Assembly (NCBI GenBank): GCA_024220505.1 | Contig: JAKZZE010000013.1 | Location: 558,001 to 622,000 of the forward strand | Length of the DNA stretch: 64,000 nt | From: Rhizopus arrhizus | Taxonomy: Eukaryota; Mucoromycota; Mucoromycetes; Mucorales; Rhizopodaceae | Direction of reading: 5' to 3' | Part shown: one piece after another, positions 1-11,455 of the stretch | Layout: the number at the start of each line of letters is the position of its first letter | Numbering within the stretch: position 1 is the stretch's first letter | Program-made: the position numbers and the translations under genes | Notes under the pieces: model-generated | What the model saw: only the letters and a program-made list of their open reading frames with translations | What the model was told of the DNA's origin: nothing | The model's database searches: none

Positions 1-1
1 C

Positions 2-3000
2 ATGGCAGCTAAGAATAATGATATGTCTCAATCTCAGTTGGATGCACTTGGATTCGTCGAAACTATCTTCTCAATCGCTTTTTTAGTTGAAATTTTGCTT
101 CGTGTGCTCGCTCATCGAAAGGATCTTACTGAATTTTTTAAAGATAAGAAGAATTCAATTGATCTTCTGATTGCTGTGATTACTTGTATCATTCAGGTAC
201 CACAAATCAAGCACAATAGCTGGATCTATATTTGGTTTACTGGATTTCAGGTTCTTCGTATTTATCGAGTTGTTATGGCTGTTCCTCGACTTAGAAATCT
301 CATGGTTTGTCTATATTAAGCAAAGCAAAAAAGAAAACATTGATTAAATTTGTATATTAGTCTCGCGTACTGGGTAGCATGTATGGTTTAATCAATTTAA
401 CTTTTTTTATTGTGCTATCCACCTTACTTTGCTCTATCATCGTGAGTGATTTGTTTTCATGATCTATTTCTTGTTTTACTGATCTCTTTTATAGGCATAT
501 CAACTGTTTGAAGGCGTTATTAATGAAACAGGAGAAGAAATGCGATTTTTTTCGATTTATAACACATTTGCGGCACTCTATCAAGTAAATAGTAATTATT
601 GTTCTTTAAGGCACGTATTGTTTAACACACATGCATATAGCTATTCTCAGGAGAAGATTGGACAACAGTTCTATATAATGTTCTGGATGCCGGCTCTACT
701 AATAGTAATAGTGCTATATATGCTTTATTTCTTGTGTTTTGGTTCTGCTTTTCAAACTGTAAGGAAAACTCCCCAAAGCATTTACTGAAAAGAAAAGACT
801 GATTTTAAACGTAAACTTAGTTGTCCTTGTCAATATGTTTATTGCCGTATTGATGGAAAATTTTGAAATTGCAGAAGAAGATAGGCGCAAAAATCAAGTT
901 CTTTCTTTTATGAAAAAGACAGAAACTGAATTGAATAAAAAGACAGTAGTGAGTCGTTGGAATATCTATCGATATTTTAAGCCTAAACCCAAAGGATTGG
1001 ACATTACCAGTATACCTAGCAACTTGGTTCTCTCTGTTCAAAAGAATATTGTGAAAGAATTTATGAATGAAGTGCAACCAGAAGCTGAACACCGTCCAAG
1101 GCAGCCAAAGCAACATGGAGAAGCAAAACATGAGATGCAGCAGCATGGCATGGTCAGTAAAGCGATGTATTTTTTTAGTCAATTTTTCCCTCCTCCTCCT
1201 CCTACGGAGCAACCTATTGCGAGTACCAGTAACTTGACACGACACAGTTTACACTTGGATCCAAGCAATCCATTTGAGCAAGTGAGTACATTTTACGACT
1301 TGAAGAACCATCGTGCGGACGAGCCTCGTGCCCTCCGATACTTGGTTGACCCCACATTACGAGATACAGTAGCCAGTCGATACCAGCAAGAGACAACAGA
1401 TCAAGAAATTGAGGAGCGCAAGGCATTAAAGCGTGATTTTATCGCTGCTCATCCAACCTATGATCGATCTCTTTACCTATTCTCGAATCGCAACCCGATC
1501 CGTCGATGGTGTCAACTTATCGTGCAACCTAGCCGAGGCGAACGTACCTTTGGTGTCCCTGCCTCACGATGGAAGAGTCTGGTCTTTTCGGTCTTGATTA
1601 CTTGCTGTGTGATTGCAAACGTGGTGCTGACAATTCATAATTCACCCGTATATCAATACAAGCATCGAAATGATCCGGATGCAGTGATGAAGCTCTTTTA
1701 TGCCGATTGGGCCTTTACCATCATTTTCACCTTTGAATTTTTGATCAAAGTGATTGCAGATGGGTTTATGATGACACCCAACGCGTATTTGCTAAATGGA
1801 TGGAACGCGCTAGATCTCTTTGTACTTGTAACCTTGTACATGTCTAATTTTGAACGTTTTGCAGGAGCCACAGGGATTGAACGAGGTTTTCGAGCGTTTA
1901 AAGCACTTCGTGTTTTGCGCTTGATTAATCTGCTTGGTCCTGCTAAAGACACATTCACCTCCATCCTTTTCACAGGGCTACCACGTATCTTGGATGCTGC
2001 CGCATTGGGTCTCTGTTTGATCGTACCTTTTGCTCTTTACGGACAAAATGTGTTCATGGGTCTATTTTATCAATGTAATGATGATGACAGTACTGGTAAA
2101 GCTGACTGTAGATTTGAAAACACCCTGTCGACGCAGGAGCCTATGCCAGAAAACACAGCAATTTATATTCCTAGACAGTGGGCTAATCCCTATGACTACA
2201 ACTTTGATTCCTTTTGGCGGTCGCTTTTGATCCTGTTTGAGATTGCAAGTGGTGAAGGCTGGGTAGATGTGATGGAAACGAGTATGGGCATTACTGGTAA
2301 GGATCAATCGCCCGATCAGGATGCAAGTCAGCTGTATGGTATCTTTTTCATGATTTATAATCTTGCTGGATCTGTCTTTGTTATTTCACTCTTTTTGGGT
2401 GTTGTTATAGAAAACTTCACAAGAAGAAATGGGTCAGCTTATTTGACCAGTGATCAGCGAAGATGGGTAGATCTCAAAAAATTTTTGAATCAAATTCGTC
2501 CTGCCAAGCGACCCAAGAATCCTCCGACCGATGGGTTGCGTAAGCTCTGTTATAACTGGACAGTAGAAAAGCGTGGTCATTTTTATAAGTTCATGACGGT
2601 AATTGTAACCTTGAACATTGTATTTTTATGTGTGGATACCATTAGCGATTCTGATCCTGGGAGCTACGATATAACAGCTTGGGATCAAGCCAAAGGTAAA
2701 ATGAGAAAAGAAGAAGAAAGCGGAAAAGGATCTGATTGGTTTGTTAGTGTATGTCTATTTGGGATTTATTATAATTTACTGTCTTGAAATTGTTATCAAG
2801 TTACTTGGACTTGGCTGGTCATCCTTTCGAAAAAACTTGTGGAATTTATTTGATCTTGTTATGGTCATTGGCGGGCTCCTTACAACTATTGTTCACTTTG
2901 TTAATCCGGGTTTGCAGTCGAATGTCGAATTACAAAAGCTGTTTATGACCGCTTTATGTTTAAAGCTAGTTCAAAGAAGTGATAGTTTAAATCAATTGTT

Positions 3001-4621
3001 TACTACCATGGCGTAAGCTCTGTTCTTCAAAAAACACTTCTTTACTAAACAATTTTTAATATAGAGCATCTGCTTACCAGATTTTAAATATTTTCGCGGT
3101 TTGGTTTATTGTACTTACAACATATGCCATCATGTTTATGCAAATCTTTGGATTAACTAAATATGGGCCCAGCGCAACTAATGAACATATCAATTTTAGA
3201 ACATTCTCAAGCACTTTAATTTCACTCATTCGATACTCTACAGGGTAAAGAAAGATTGGAATCAAAAAAGAAAAGGCACACTAAAACATATATATTTAGG
3301 GAAGGATGGAATACGATAATGCATGATTTTACTATAGAATACCCTAATTGTGTTATAGCCGACAACTACTTGGATTCGGATTGCGGATCACTTAGATGGG
3401 CCTACTTCTTATTTCTATCATTCAACATTATATCCATGTATATCTTCACATCAATCTTTGTCGCTGTTGTAGCCGATAACTTTTCTTATGTCTATCAAAC
3501 ACAAGCCAACTTTTCTTTAATTAATCGAGATGAAATTCGAAAGTTTAAGATGACTTGGGCCTCTGTAGATCAAGAAAGAACTGGCTATGTAAAACCCAAT
3601 GATTACATGGATTTTTGGAGGGTAAGATTCAAATAGTTATTAGTCTAGATGCATTAAAACTCTATATAAAAAGAAACTTGATGGCGTATTCACTGTAAGA
3701 ATATTTGAACCAGAATATTCATACAAGAATCTCGTCAATCATTCCAAATCCAGAGATAAAGCGAAAACAGATAAATATGATCATACTTTAGATTTGGTCG
3801 CACTCAACAGTAAACTAAACGAACTGAATCTTCAAGAAGTGCACAAAAAAAGGCATGATTTGGAAAAAATCTATTGGGTAACTCCACAAAAATTGTTACT
3901 GTTTCCTTTATAGTAAACTTTAGGTTGTATTAGGAAAGCGCGTTAATTGAATCTGGATCTAAAGGAGTATCATTTAATCAAATGTTATTAATGCTTTCAC
4001 AAAGAAAGCTGATTGTAGCTGAGCATTCCCTTATGTAGGTGTCGCTTCATATCAATCCTTCAGGAAAGTTTGTTTTAACTTTTTTTAATTCATAGATTAG
4101 AAGAGCTTTTAGAAAATCAGAAAAAAGAAGAAGCAATTAACACACTTATATCCATTGACCGTGTTAGAGGATTAATGGAAACTATTGCACTTCGAAAAAA
4201 GTTTTTAAAACATCTGAAAAATCAAAAGCAACAAAATTGTAAGTTTACACAAAATGGTAAGCTGTTTGAAACTAACTTTCTTTGTGTACAGTACCTGAAA
4301 TCATGGTGGATAACCAGATTGTACAACCTAGTACACCATCAATAAGTTACACACCCAATCAATTCAAGTACGGAATATTGAATTATAAAGAAAAAAAAAG
4401 GAATGCTGACAATTTATCAATTTGTATAGTAACACATATCATGATTTGACAAGTGAAGAAGAAAGTGGTGATGAAGAAATTAGAATAATAGAAGAAAATA
4501 CAACGGTTGAAGATCCTTTATCCCACAGTATATGGCAAGGTAAGTAATTGAAAATGATTATGCACATGTTTGTACTTAGATATATTTTGTAGAAATGCTT
4601 CAAAATGAATCAAAACCATAA
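2..4621 (+). CDS. cch1: Cch1-type voltage-gated calcium channel alpha subunit (5' end outside window)
   Basis: This is the pore-forming subunit of the fungal high-affinity plasma-membrane calcium channel, which works with Mid1. The window opens inside repeat II: segments S2-S4 lie in the first exon (to about 304), and the repeat II pore reads GEDW in the exon near 653-719. Repeat III follows around 1560-2450 with pore GEGW, and repeat IV around 2590-3520 with pore GEGWN at about 3301. The S6 of repeat II ends in NMFIAVLMENF. After repeat IV there is an EF-hand-like stretch (about 3500-3620), then a charged tail ending at TAA 4619-4621. The first ATG at position 2 is internal, so the start lies upstream. 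At least ten short introns are needed. One, about 2696-2747, is supported by restoring the VYVYLGFIIIYCLEI segment. The S4 of repeat IV has few positive residues. Family identity is very likely; small exon limits in the tail are less certain. Confidence 0.9.
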
Positions 4622-4760
4622 GAATGCTGTGTACATTCTCTTCTATTCCTTATGAGGCTTAGAATAAATTGTGACTGTTTGTCTTTTTAACCATTTTCCT
4701 GCTGGATTTTTTCCTATTTTGCAGTTTTTTTTTTCTTTTAATTTATAGAGTATATATAAT

Positions 4761-7700
4761 ATGGGTTCCCTAGATAAAAAGAAGAACAAGAAGCCGGTTG
4801 AAAAGAAGAACAAAAAGGCTCTTGATAAAAGCAATAAAAAAGCGCAAGATTCTTCAAACAAGTTTGAACAAGCTATATTAGAATTAGGAGGAACGAAAGG
4901 CGATGTGAAATATTTAGAAAATGTATCAGACGAACAAGATATAGTCACTAATGAAGGCGGTAAAGAAGAGGTAAATAAAACGATATGAAGCTAAAAAGTA
5001 ATCGCATGCTGATTCGACTGTATTTAGGATTCATTAAAGAATGAATTAAAGTCATTTATGAAGAACATTGGTCTGTCTTCAGAGGTTTATGAAAAAGATG
5101 TTGAAACAGACGAAGAAGAGGAAGATAACAATATGAATGAAAGTGAAGATGAGGAAGAAGAACAAGAAAGCGAAGAAGAAAGCGAAGAGGAAGAGAGCGA
5201 AGAGGAAGAAGAAGAGAACGAGCCTATGAAAATACATACACCTAAATCATCAAAAGGATTGGTATGACAGTACATTATATTTTATGGCTTTGTTTTAACT
5301 TAAACTATGAATAGCTTGTCGAGCCTACGCCTTTTTGGTACAATGTCTCTTTGCCTCCTGTATCTGTTGAGAATGTACAGAGATTATCACCTGTAGAGAC
5401 GAGCGAGAAATACGGTTATGCAAAGCAGCTTTTACAAGAAGAAAACACTAAGGCTGAGACGCACCCTATGCTTACCTCTTCTAACCGCAGCTTTATGTCC
5501 AACATTATTACTTCAGGTACCTTGAACGATAAAGTATCTGCGTTAACTTTGATGTTCCGAGAATCTCCTATTCACGGTATCAAGACATTGGATACATTGA
5601 TGTCAATGGGTAGAAAGAAGGGAAGAAATGAAGCAGTGATGGCTGTGACCAGTTTGAAGGATTTACTGATTGGTTCTGTCTTACCAGATCGTAAATTGAT
5701 TTATTTCGCTGATAGACCTCTGGCCTCAAAGCAAGTGACAGATCTTCACTTGTTAGTTTGGATTTTTGAAGACCATTTGAAAAAGACGTTTTTAGAATTC
5801 ATTCGATTAATTGAAGTAAGCAAAAACAGAAAAGAAAAGGTTGGATTGTTGACATGTTTTTCTTATTTAGGAACTTTCTCGCGACACCTTGATGCACGTT
5901 CGTAACAATATGGTGACTTGTATCAATGATTTGCTGTCTAATAAGCCTGAACAAGAACAAAATTTACTTAAATTGTTGATCAACAAGCTGGGTGATTCAG
6001 ACAACAAAGTAGCTGCCAAAACGTCTCAACTTACTGTTGAGTTACTTGTGCAGCATCCTGGTATGAAAATGGTCGTCATACGTGAATTAGAACAACTATT
6101 ATTTTTACCTTCTACAAGTGAAAAAGCGCAATATTACGCAATGATCACCTTGAATCAAACCATTTTGACAGGCAAGGATACAGCTGTAGCCAACAAGTTG
6201 GTAGAGATTTACTTTATCTTTTTCCGTAAATTACTCAATATTGTTGAACGAGATGAAAAGGAAGAGTTGAAAAAGAAGAAGGCAAACAAAGATGAGGAAG
6301 AAGAGGAAAAAGAAGATGAAAAGAAAAAAAAGAGTAGCAAGAAAATTCAAAAGGAGAAACAAGAAAAGAAGAAAGCTGTTGAGTTGGAAGATCACCAAAC
6401 AAAGATGATTGCTGCTATTTTAACTGGTGTGAATCGTGCTTTCCATTTTGCCAATGTATCAGATAAAATGTAAGTTTACACATGATTTTATGCTACACTT
6501 GCACAAATACTAATAAAAAAAAATGAAGCGTGGAAGAAAATATGGAGACATTATTCAAGATGACACATGCCAGTACCTTTAACGCAGCCATTCAAGCACT
6601 TTCACTTATTTTCACTATTTCACAAAACAGAACTAATATGTCTGATCGATTCTATCGTACCTTGTATGAATCACTTTTGGATCCTCGTATTCATCAATCC
6701 TCAAAGCAAAACATGTATTTGAATTTGCTATATAAAGCAATTCGTGCGGATACAGACATGCGACGAGTAATGGCGTATGTGAAACGTATGATACAAATTG
6801 CGTCTCGTCATCAACCTGCATTTGTTTGTGGTATTTTTTTCCTTTTAAGTCAGGTACAAATCAAATAAAGAAAAATGATAGAAGTGATACTTAACCAATT
6901 TTATAGCTGATGCAGGCTAAACCTGGATTAAAAGTGATGCTGAACACACCTGAAGATGATGATGAAGAAGAACACTTTGTAGACGAGCCCAAAGAAGGTG
7001 AAAATAAAGCTGTAAAGAAAGTTTTAGAATACGACGGTAGAAAGCGAGATCCTCGATTTAGTAATGCCGAAAAGAGTTGTTTATGGGAACTGGTAAAGTT
7101 GTGTGTATAAGTACAAGATACTTTTTTACTTACAGAATAAATTAGATTCCATTCAAGACACACTATCATCCTTCAGTTGTCAAATATGCTGAATCTTTAT
7201 TCGCAGGCGAATTAATCACTAATCAACCTGATTTACATCAATTCTCTTTAATGCACTTTTTAGACCGATTTGTGTACAGAAATCCCAAAAAGACAGCCAC
7301 CACCAAAGGACAATCTATTATGCAGCCCTTGCCAAACAGTAGACGTGATGGTGGTATTTTGTTTACAAAGACAGCCAACAGAAATGAAGCACCCGTTAAT
7401 TCTGATCAATTTATTAAAATGAAGGAAGATGATGTGGCTGCAGATGAAGTGTTCTTTCACAAATATTTCACCCAAAAAGCTGCTACTCAACCCAAGAAAA
7501 CAAAGAAGGAAGCTGCAGGAGATGATGAGGATGAGGATGAAGTATGGCGTGCTATGATGTCTTCTATACCAGGTGGATTAGACGATGAGGATGAGGATGA
7601 TATTGATGAAGAATTATACAATGACGAAGATGATGAAGAAATGCAGGCACTACTAGCAGAAGATGAAGAAGATGAAGAAATAGAAGGACTTGAGGAAGAT

Positions 7701-7916
7701 GAAGAAGAGGATATTGAGTTTGGATCGGATGAAGAAGATATCGAATTATTAAATGCTTCAGACATGGAAGAAGAAAGCACTAAACGTACTTTCCCTGAAG
7801 AAGACGAATATGAAAGTGAGGAAGAGAAGCCTAAGAGTAAGAAGGCAAAGAAGGAACGTCTTCCTACCTTTGCAACTTATGAAGACTACGCTAAACTTAT
7901 TGAACAAGATGAATAA
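4761..7916 (+). CDS. mak21: Mak21/Noc1-like ribosome biogenesis factor (CBF/Mak21 domain)
   Basis: Mak21 (Noc1) acts in the nucleolus with Noc2 in early assembly and export of the 60S ribosomal subunit. Seven exons join in frame: 4761-4970, 5028-5261, 5315-5815, 5871-6469, 6529-6853, 6907-7092 and 7146-7916, giving about 941 aa. The N-terminus is Lys-rich, followed by a Glu/Ser/Asp stretch (5100-5230). Next comes the family block with PFWYNVSLPP and the helical-repeat CBF/Mak21 region (exons 3-7, with motif THYHPSV near 7160). The C-terminus is very acidic (7540-7770) and ends in a Lys-rich tail, typical of nucleolar assembly factors. A charged Lys/Glu insert lies at about 6250-6380. The length is close to yeast Mak21. 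It lies 140 bp after the Cch1 stop on the same strand, but nothing suggests co-function. Confidence 0.9.
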
Positions 7917-8345
7917 ACAAGCTGAGTTCTTTCAAATCAGTCGAAAAAAAAAAAGGTTTAAACTCAATCTGAAAACTTTCCAATAAAAAAATGTAATAGT
8001 AATTAAATATATTCCCAAATAATAGCTCTTTTCTCGCTATATTTTGTACTTTTTCTTTATTATTTTTTGTTTCTTTTATAAAAGCTCTTCATCTTCTTCA
8101 ATATGATATGCGAGAATGATGAAAATCATTTGAGTGGAACGTAATACAGTGAACATATTAAACCTTGTGACTGTGAAACGTCAAAAAAAGGGGACCTCGG
8201 AGATTCATGTCCTTGTGTAAGCGGTATCTTAATAAAATGTGTAACAAGATACAAGTTCAAAAAAATATATAAAAGCTACAAGGTATTCGAACTCATCCCT
8301 CCCACTCCCTCTCACTTTCTCTCTTTATCACTTGCACTAAAAAGG
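7917..8345. other. Spacer between Mak21 and zinc-finger gene
   Basis: About 430 bp with no supported gene. The first part would be the Mak21 3' UTR and terminator region (AT-rich, several TTTTT and AATAAA-like strings). The second half is the promoter of the downstream zinc-finger gene, with a TATA-like box and a C/T-rich stretch (8296-8330) before the ATG. Confidence 0.6.
8266..8275 (+). promoter_or_regulatory. TATA-like box of the Sfp1-like gene
   Basis: TATATAAAAG lies 71 bp before the ATG at 8346 and is followed by a pyrimidine-rich stretch, as in many fungal promoters. Assigned by sequence and spacing only. Confidence 0.5.
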
Positions 8346-9309
8346 ATGCCTGTTCCTGTTGAATATAGCTCTGTTCGTCGTATGAGCACAATTACTATCC
8401 CAAAGCAAGACATTAACTTTGAGTAAGGCTCAAGAGCAATATTCAAATGAATAATAAACTCATTACTTTATTTATAGTGCTTATGATTTCCAACTATGCC
8501 AACCACAAAATGATATCAAAGGAGCCTTTGAATCAAGAGAATTGGAAGCTACTTTTTGTCGTGACTTTGAATGCTGCGGTCTGGTACTCGAAGACCTTCA
8601 TGACCTGCTTCAGCACTATGAAGAGTGTCATGTGGAGGAAGAAGAGAACAGCAGCTTCTTTGATGAGTCGAGTGTGGATGAAGGATGTTGGTCCAGCAGT
8701 AGTTCCGTGAATGAAGAAAACGAAGGAAACACGATCGATTCCATCAAGAAAAAGGCCGCCGCTTATATCTCCGACATGTACCACCCTAGTATCCCTGGTG
8801 AAGAAGAAAAGAACAAGAAGAAGAGAACGTACAGCAACGCATTTGATTTACTTACTCAATCTGCTGTAAAAAAGATTGCATTGGCCTCTGGTGATTTGCC
8901 TAGTCCTCTTTTGAGTGATGAAGAGTTTTTGGCTCATGCTGGTGCTCTGTTAGCCTCGGCTCAAAGCAATAATTCAAATGCAGACAAGCCTTACAAGTGT
9001 CCTGTAGGCGGATGTGACAAGGCTTACAAGAACCCTAATGGATTGAAATATCACAATCAACACGGTCACTGTAACTTGAACAATGACGATCTCGAAAGCC
9101 TTGCTTCTAAACCTTATCAGTGTACTATTGGTGACTGTGGTAAGCGATACAAGAACTTGAATGGTTTAAAATATCATATTGAACATTCACATATGGCTGC
9201 TTTAAACCATACCTTGGCTACCTTTGGCTCTTCGATATTTAACAATTCTTCTGCATTTGAGGTATCTTCCTTAGATGACATTATTTCTACTACATCCACT
9301 CTCTTCTAA
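8346..9309 (+). CDS. Sfp1/JAZF1-like split C2H2 zinc-finger protein
   Basis: Likely nuclear transcription regulator of the Sfp1 family, which in yeasts tunes ribosomal protein genes and cell size and whose animal relative is JAZF1. Two exons, 8346-8422 and 8478-9309, join in frame (a GAT codon spans the intron) to give about 302 aa. Three putative fingers are visible. A divergent one near the N-terminus has CRDFECC followed by HYEECH. Two C-terminal ones have the pattern C-x4-C-x12-H-x4-H, with cores KAYKNPNGLKYH and KRYKNLNGLKYH. The wide gap between the first finger and the last pair is the 'split finger' layout of Sfp1. An acidic/Ser-rich linker (about 8630-8720) could be an activation region. 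The ATG at 8346 is preferred because it lies 71 bp after a TATA-like box and the splice restores one frame. Target genes cannot be read from the sequence. Confidence 0.8.
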
Positions 9310-9496
9310 TACTCATTCACACATTTCTCATTCCTCGCATCCTAAAAAAAAGTATCTGTTTACACACCCCTTTAAAAGTATAGTTTAATTAATAGCATCT
9401 GGTCACTCTATTGTAAATACTTGACACAATGATGTTAAAAAAATATTTATTCTAAAATAAAACATTCATCCTTTAATAAAATAATACACTATACAT

Positions 9497-10393
9497 TTAA
9501 GAAGGAGATCCTCTCATCGAACTCATCCTTTTGACACCACTATCCGCCGAATAGTCAAGACAGTGTTTGGGGAACACACCCTTTGCATGACCTCGCGATA
9601 GATTAATACCTTGACACCAACCATCATCGTACTCTACCAAGACTTGTACTTGATCACCCACTTGTATATCAATCTCATCACTCAGTGTAGGTGAGTATGT
9701 GGCCACGACAGCATGAACGCCTAAGCCTGGTTGTTCATCAGTTGCCGGTGCTGGAGGTGGAGCGAGAGGCTGTAGCTGAGGTTGTAATTGAGGTTGATAT
9801 TGTTGAGGATGTGACTGGATGGTTTGCTGCTGCATTGGTGGATGATCATTACTGAAACCGACCGTGAAAGGATCTGAGGCGGAGGTCAGGGCCGCTCGCT
9901 GCTTGCTTCTTTTGCGACGAGCGAAAAAGAGAGCGGCAAAGGCACCTATTAAAACAATGATGACAGCTGCAATAATCCCACCGATCGCTCCACCAGATAA
10001 ACCAGAGGATGGGTTGGCATCAGACGTATCAGCCGCAGAGGATGCTGAACTAGTTGCTGCAGGCGTGATGCTGGTGGTAGGAGTTGAGCTGGTGAAGGAT
10101 GAAGTGAGACTAGTGGCCCCAGGCAAACTAGTAGGTATGGATGAAGAAAATGAACTGATGTTCGATGCTGCTTTTGTTGTAGTCGTGGTATGTTTTGTGC
10201 TAGTTGGCTTCTTTGTCGTTGTCGATCTTTTGGTTGATGCTGGATAGGTTGCAGTGATCTTTTGTGTTGGATTATTTGCAAAATGAATTGAGCTTGATGT
10301 TGCTTTCTTTTTATTAGAAGTCTCGCTTGGTTCTGCTCGTTTCACTGGGTGATGTCTTGCTTCTTTATCAATAAAAGTAGGTGCCCAACGCAT
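9497..10393 (-). CDS. Single-pass membrane protein with Ser/Thr-rich ectodomain and C-terminal SH3 domain
   Basis: Single-exon protein of 298 aa. Residues about 25-130 are extremely Ser/Thr-rich with Lys/Pro, like an O-mannosylated surface stalk. One hydrophobic span, about residues 132-156 (GGIIAAVIIVLIGAFAALFF), is followed at once by the basic cluster ARRKRSKQR, which predicts a cytoplasmic C-terminus. A Gln/Pro-rich linker leads to an SH3 domain (about residues 228-280) with ALYDY-like AVVATYSP, a DDGWCQG core and KGVFPKHCLDY at the end. The layout resembles fungal surface sensors or polarity proteins such as Fus1 (SH3) and Mid2/Wsc-type stalks, but no specific orthologue is claimed. Oddly, no signal peptide is visible at the N-terminus MRWAPTFIDKE. 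Either the protein is a signal-anchor type or an upstream 5' exon has been missed. It is the first of three consecutive minus-strand membrane protein genes. Confidence 0.8.
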   Translation of the reverse strand: MRWAPTFIDKEARHHPVKRAEPSETSNKKKATSSSIHFANNPTQKITATYPASTKRSTTTKKPTSTKHTTTTTKAASNISSFSSSIPTSLPGATSLTSSFTSSTPTTSITPAATSSASSAADTSDANPSSGLSGGAIGGIIAAVIIVLIGAFAALFFARRKRSKQRAALTSASDPFTVGFSNDHPPMQQQTIQSHPQQYQPQLQPQLQPLAPPPAPATDEQPGLGVHAVVATYSPTLSDEIDIQVGDQVQVLVEYDDGWCQGINLSRGHAKGVFPKHCLDYSADSGVKRMSSMRGSPS

Positions 10394-10705
10394 ATTGGAT
10401 TTAAAAAAAAAAAGAAAAAGGAAAAGAAAAGCACGAATTTGTATTTAAGGAGCCTAAATTAAGATATTTTTGGTTTTGATCTTTTGCCCTATTTTTGATT
10501 TTGATTTTAATCTATTTCTTTTTTTTTTTTCAAAAAGGAGAAGTCAAGAGAAAAAGAATATATGAAAAGAGGAGAGAAGGGGAAAAAAAGTTCTTTTTTT
10601 TTTTTATCTTTCTCTTCATTTTTTTTTTTTTTTTTCTCTTTTTTTTTTGAATGGTTCTAAAATATTATTGTGTGTTTCCATCGTTACACGACCATTTAAT
10701 TCGTC
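10394..10705. other. Low-complexity spacer
   Basis: About 310 bp between two minus-strand genes. It is made of long A and T runs and purine-rich blocks (10520-10650). It must hold the promoter of the SH3 membrane protein and the 3' end of the MerTP-like gene. No gene is visible. Confidence 0.6.
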
Positions 10706-11188
10706 CTACAAAAGTTGAGCTCGGTACCTGCTGTCTATAGATTCGATCAAGGCAATCACAGATTCAGGTTGTTGCTTTGTTGATACAATGGCAGTCGCGT
10801 TGTTAAAATAAACGCGAACATGTGTAATCCAATCAACTGATTCTAATTGGCGTTTAATACGATTTGCACATGCTTCACATCCTAAACCTATCAATTGAAT
10901 GTAATACTCTTCCAAGTTGGGTGCTGAACCTAACCTATTCATCCACCGGACAATTTCGGGGCTTAATGTCAAAATAAGACAGAGTAGGACCAGCAAGGGA
11001 CGACATCGACAGTGATACAATTGATAGGTTAGGATCAGTATTGTTAGACAGGTTAGGAAAGGTCGATAGGGTGTCAATATGGAAAATCCTGCACATGAGA
11101 ATGAAAAATAATTGAGAACAAGTTGAATAATACAACAAGAAGAGCTGGTAAGAGCTGCTAGTGATGCAAGAATAGAAGAGGTACGCAT
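10706..11188 (-). CDS. MerT-like membrane segment fused to HMA (MerP-like) metal-binding domain
   Basis: Small protein of 160 aa in one exon. Residues about 3-75 are hydrophobic and read like bacterial MerT: a Cys pair in the first membrane span (SSSCCIIQLVL), then a FSCAGFSILTPYRPFL stretch matching the MerT pattern of GFSG...L.PYRP. A second and third hydrophobic span follow. Residues about 95-160 form an HMA fold with the metal-binding motif GLGCEACANRIKRQL and the usual beta-alpha-beta end. Bacterial MerTP proteins join a Hg(II) importer to its periplasmic binding domain; HMA domains in general bind Cu(I), Hg or similar ions. A metal-ion uptake or handling role is inferred, with the ion unknown. 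The start at 11188 is chosen because upstream codons in this frame are a poly-Phe artefact of an A-run. Whether this is an old fungal family or a transferred gene cannot be told here. Confidence 0.65.
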   Translation of the reverse strand: MRTSSILASLAALTSSSCCIIQLVLNYFSFSCAGFSILTPYRPFLTCLTILILTYQLYHCRCRPLLVLLCLILTLSPEIVRWMNRLGSAPNLEEYYIQLIGLGCEACANRIKRQLESVDWITHVRVYFNNATAIVSTKQQPESVIALIESIDSRYRAQLL

Positions 11189-11455
11189 GAAAAATAAAGG
11201 AAAAAAAAAAAAAAAAAAAAAAAAAAAAGAATTAAAAAAAAAAAAATTAAAAAAAAACAAGTCTGTGTTTGAATGTGAGTTTTGAAATCTGTTTGTTATT
11301 CGATATTGATTGACTATGTAAATGGGATAAAATAAAACCATTTGAATTGTTCATTGTTCTTCTTTCTAAAAATAGCTTCAAATGATAAATGATGTATGTA
11401 ATTAATTCATTAATAAAAAAATATGCACTCGCAATGAATTATTTTATTAATTCTT

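Noticed and set aside
5087..5275. Minus-strand poly-Ser open frame
   Set aside because: Antisense shadow of the acidic N-terminal stretch of the Mak21 gene.
7487..7780. Minus-strand poly-Ser open frame
   Set aside because: It is the mirror of the acidic GAT/GAA-rich end of Mak21 on the other strand.
9864..10247. Plus-strand 127-codon frame over the SH3 membrane protein
   Set aside because: Its Val/Ala-rich content is the antisense of the Ser/Thr-rich region and membrane span; the minus-strand protein has a real domain.
11189..11341. Upstream extension of the MerTP-like frame
   Set aside because: The extra 51 residues are poly-Phe read from an A-run and would bury the first membrane span.
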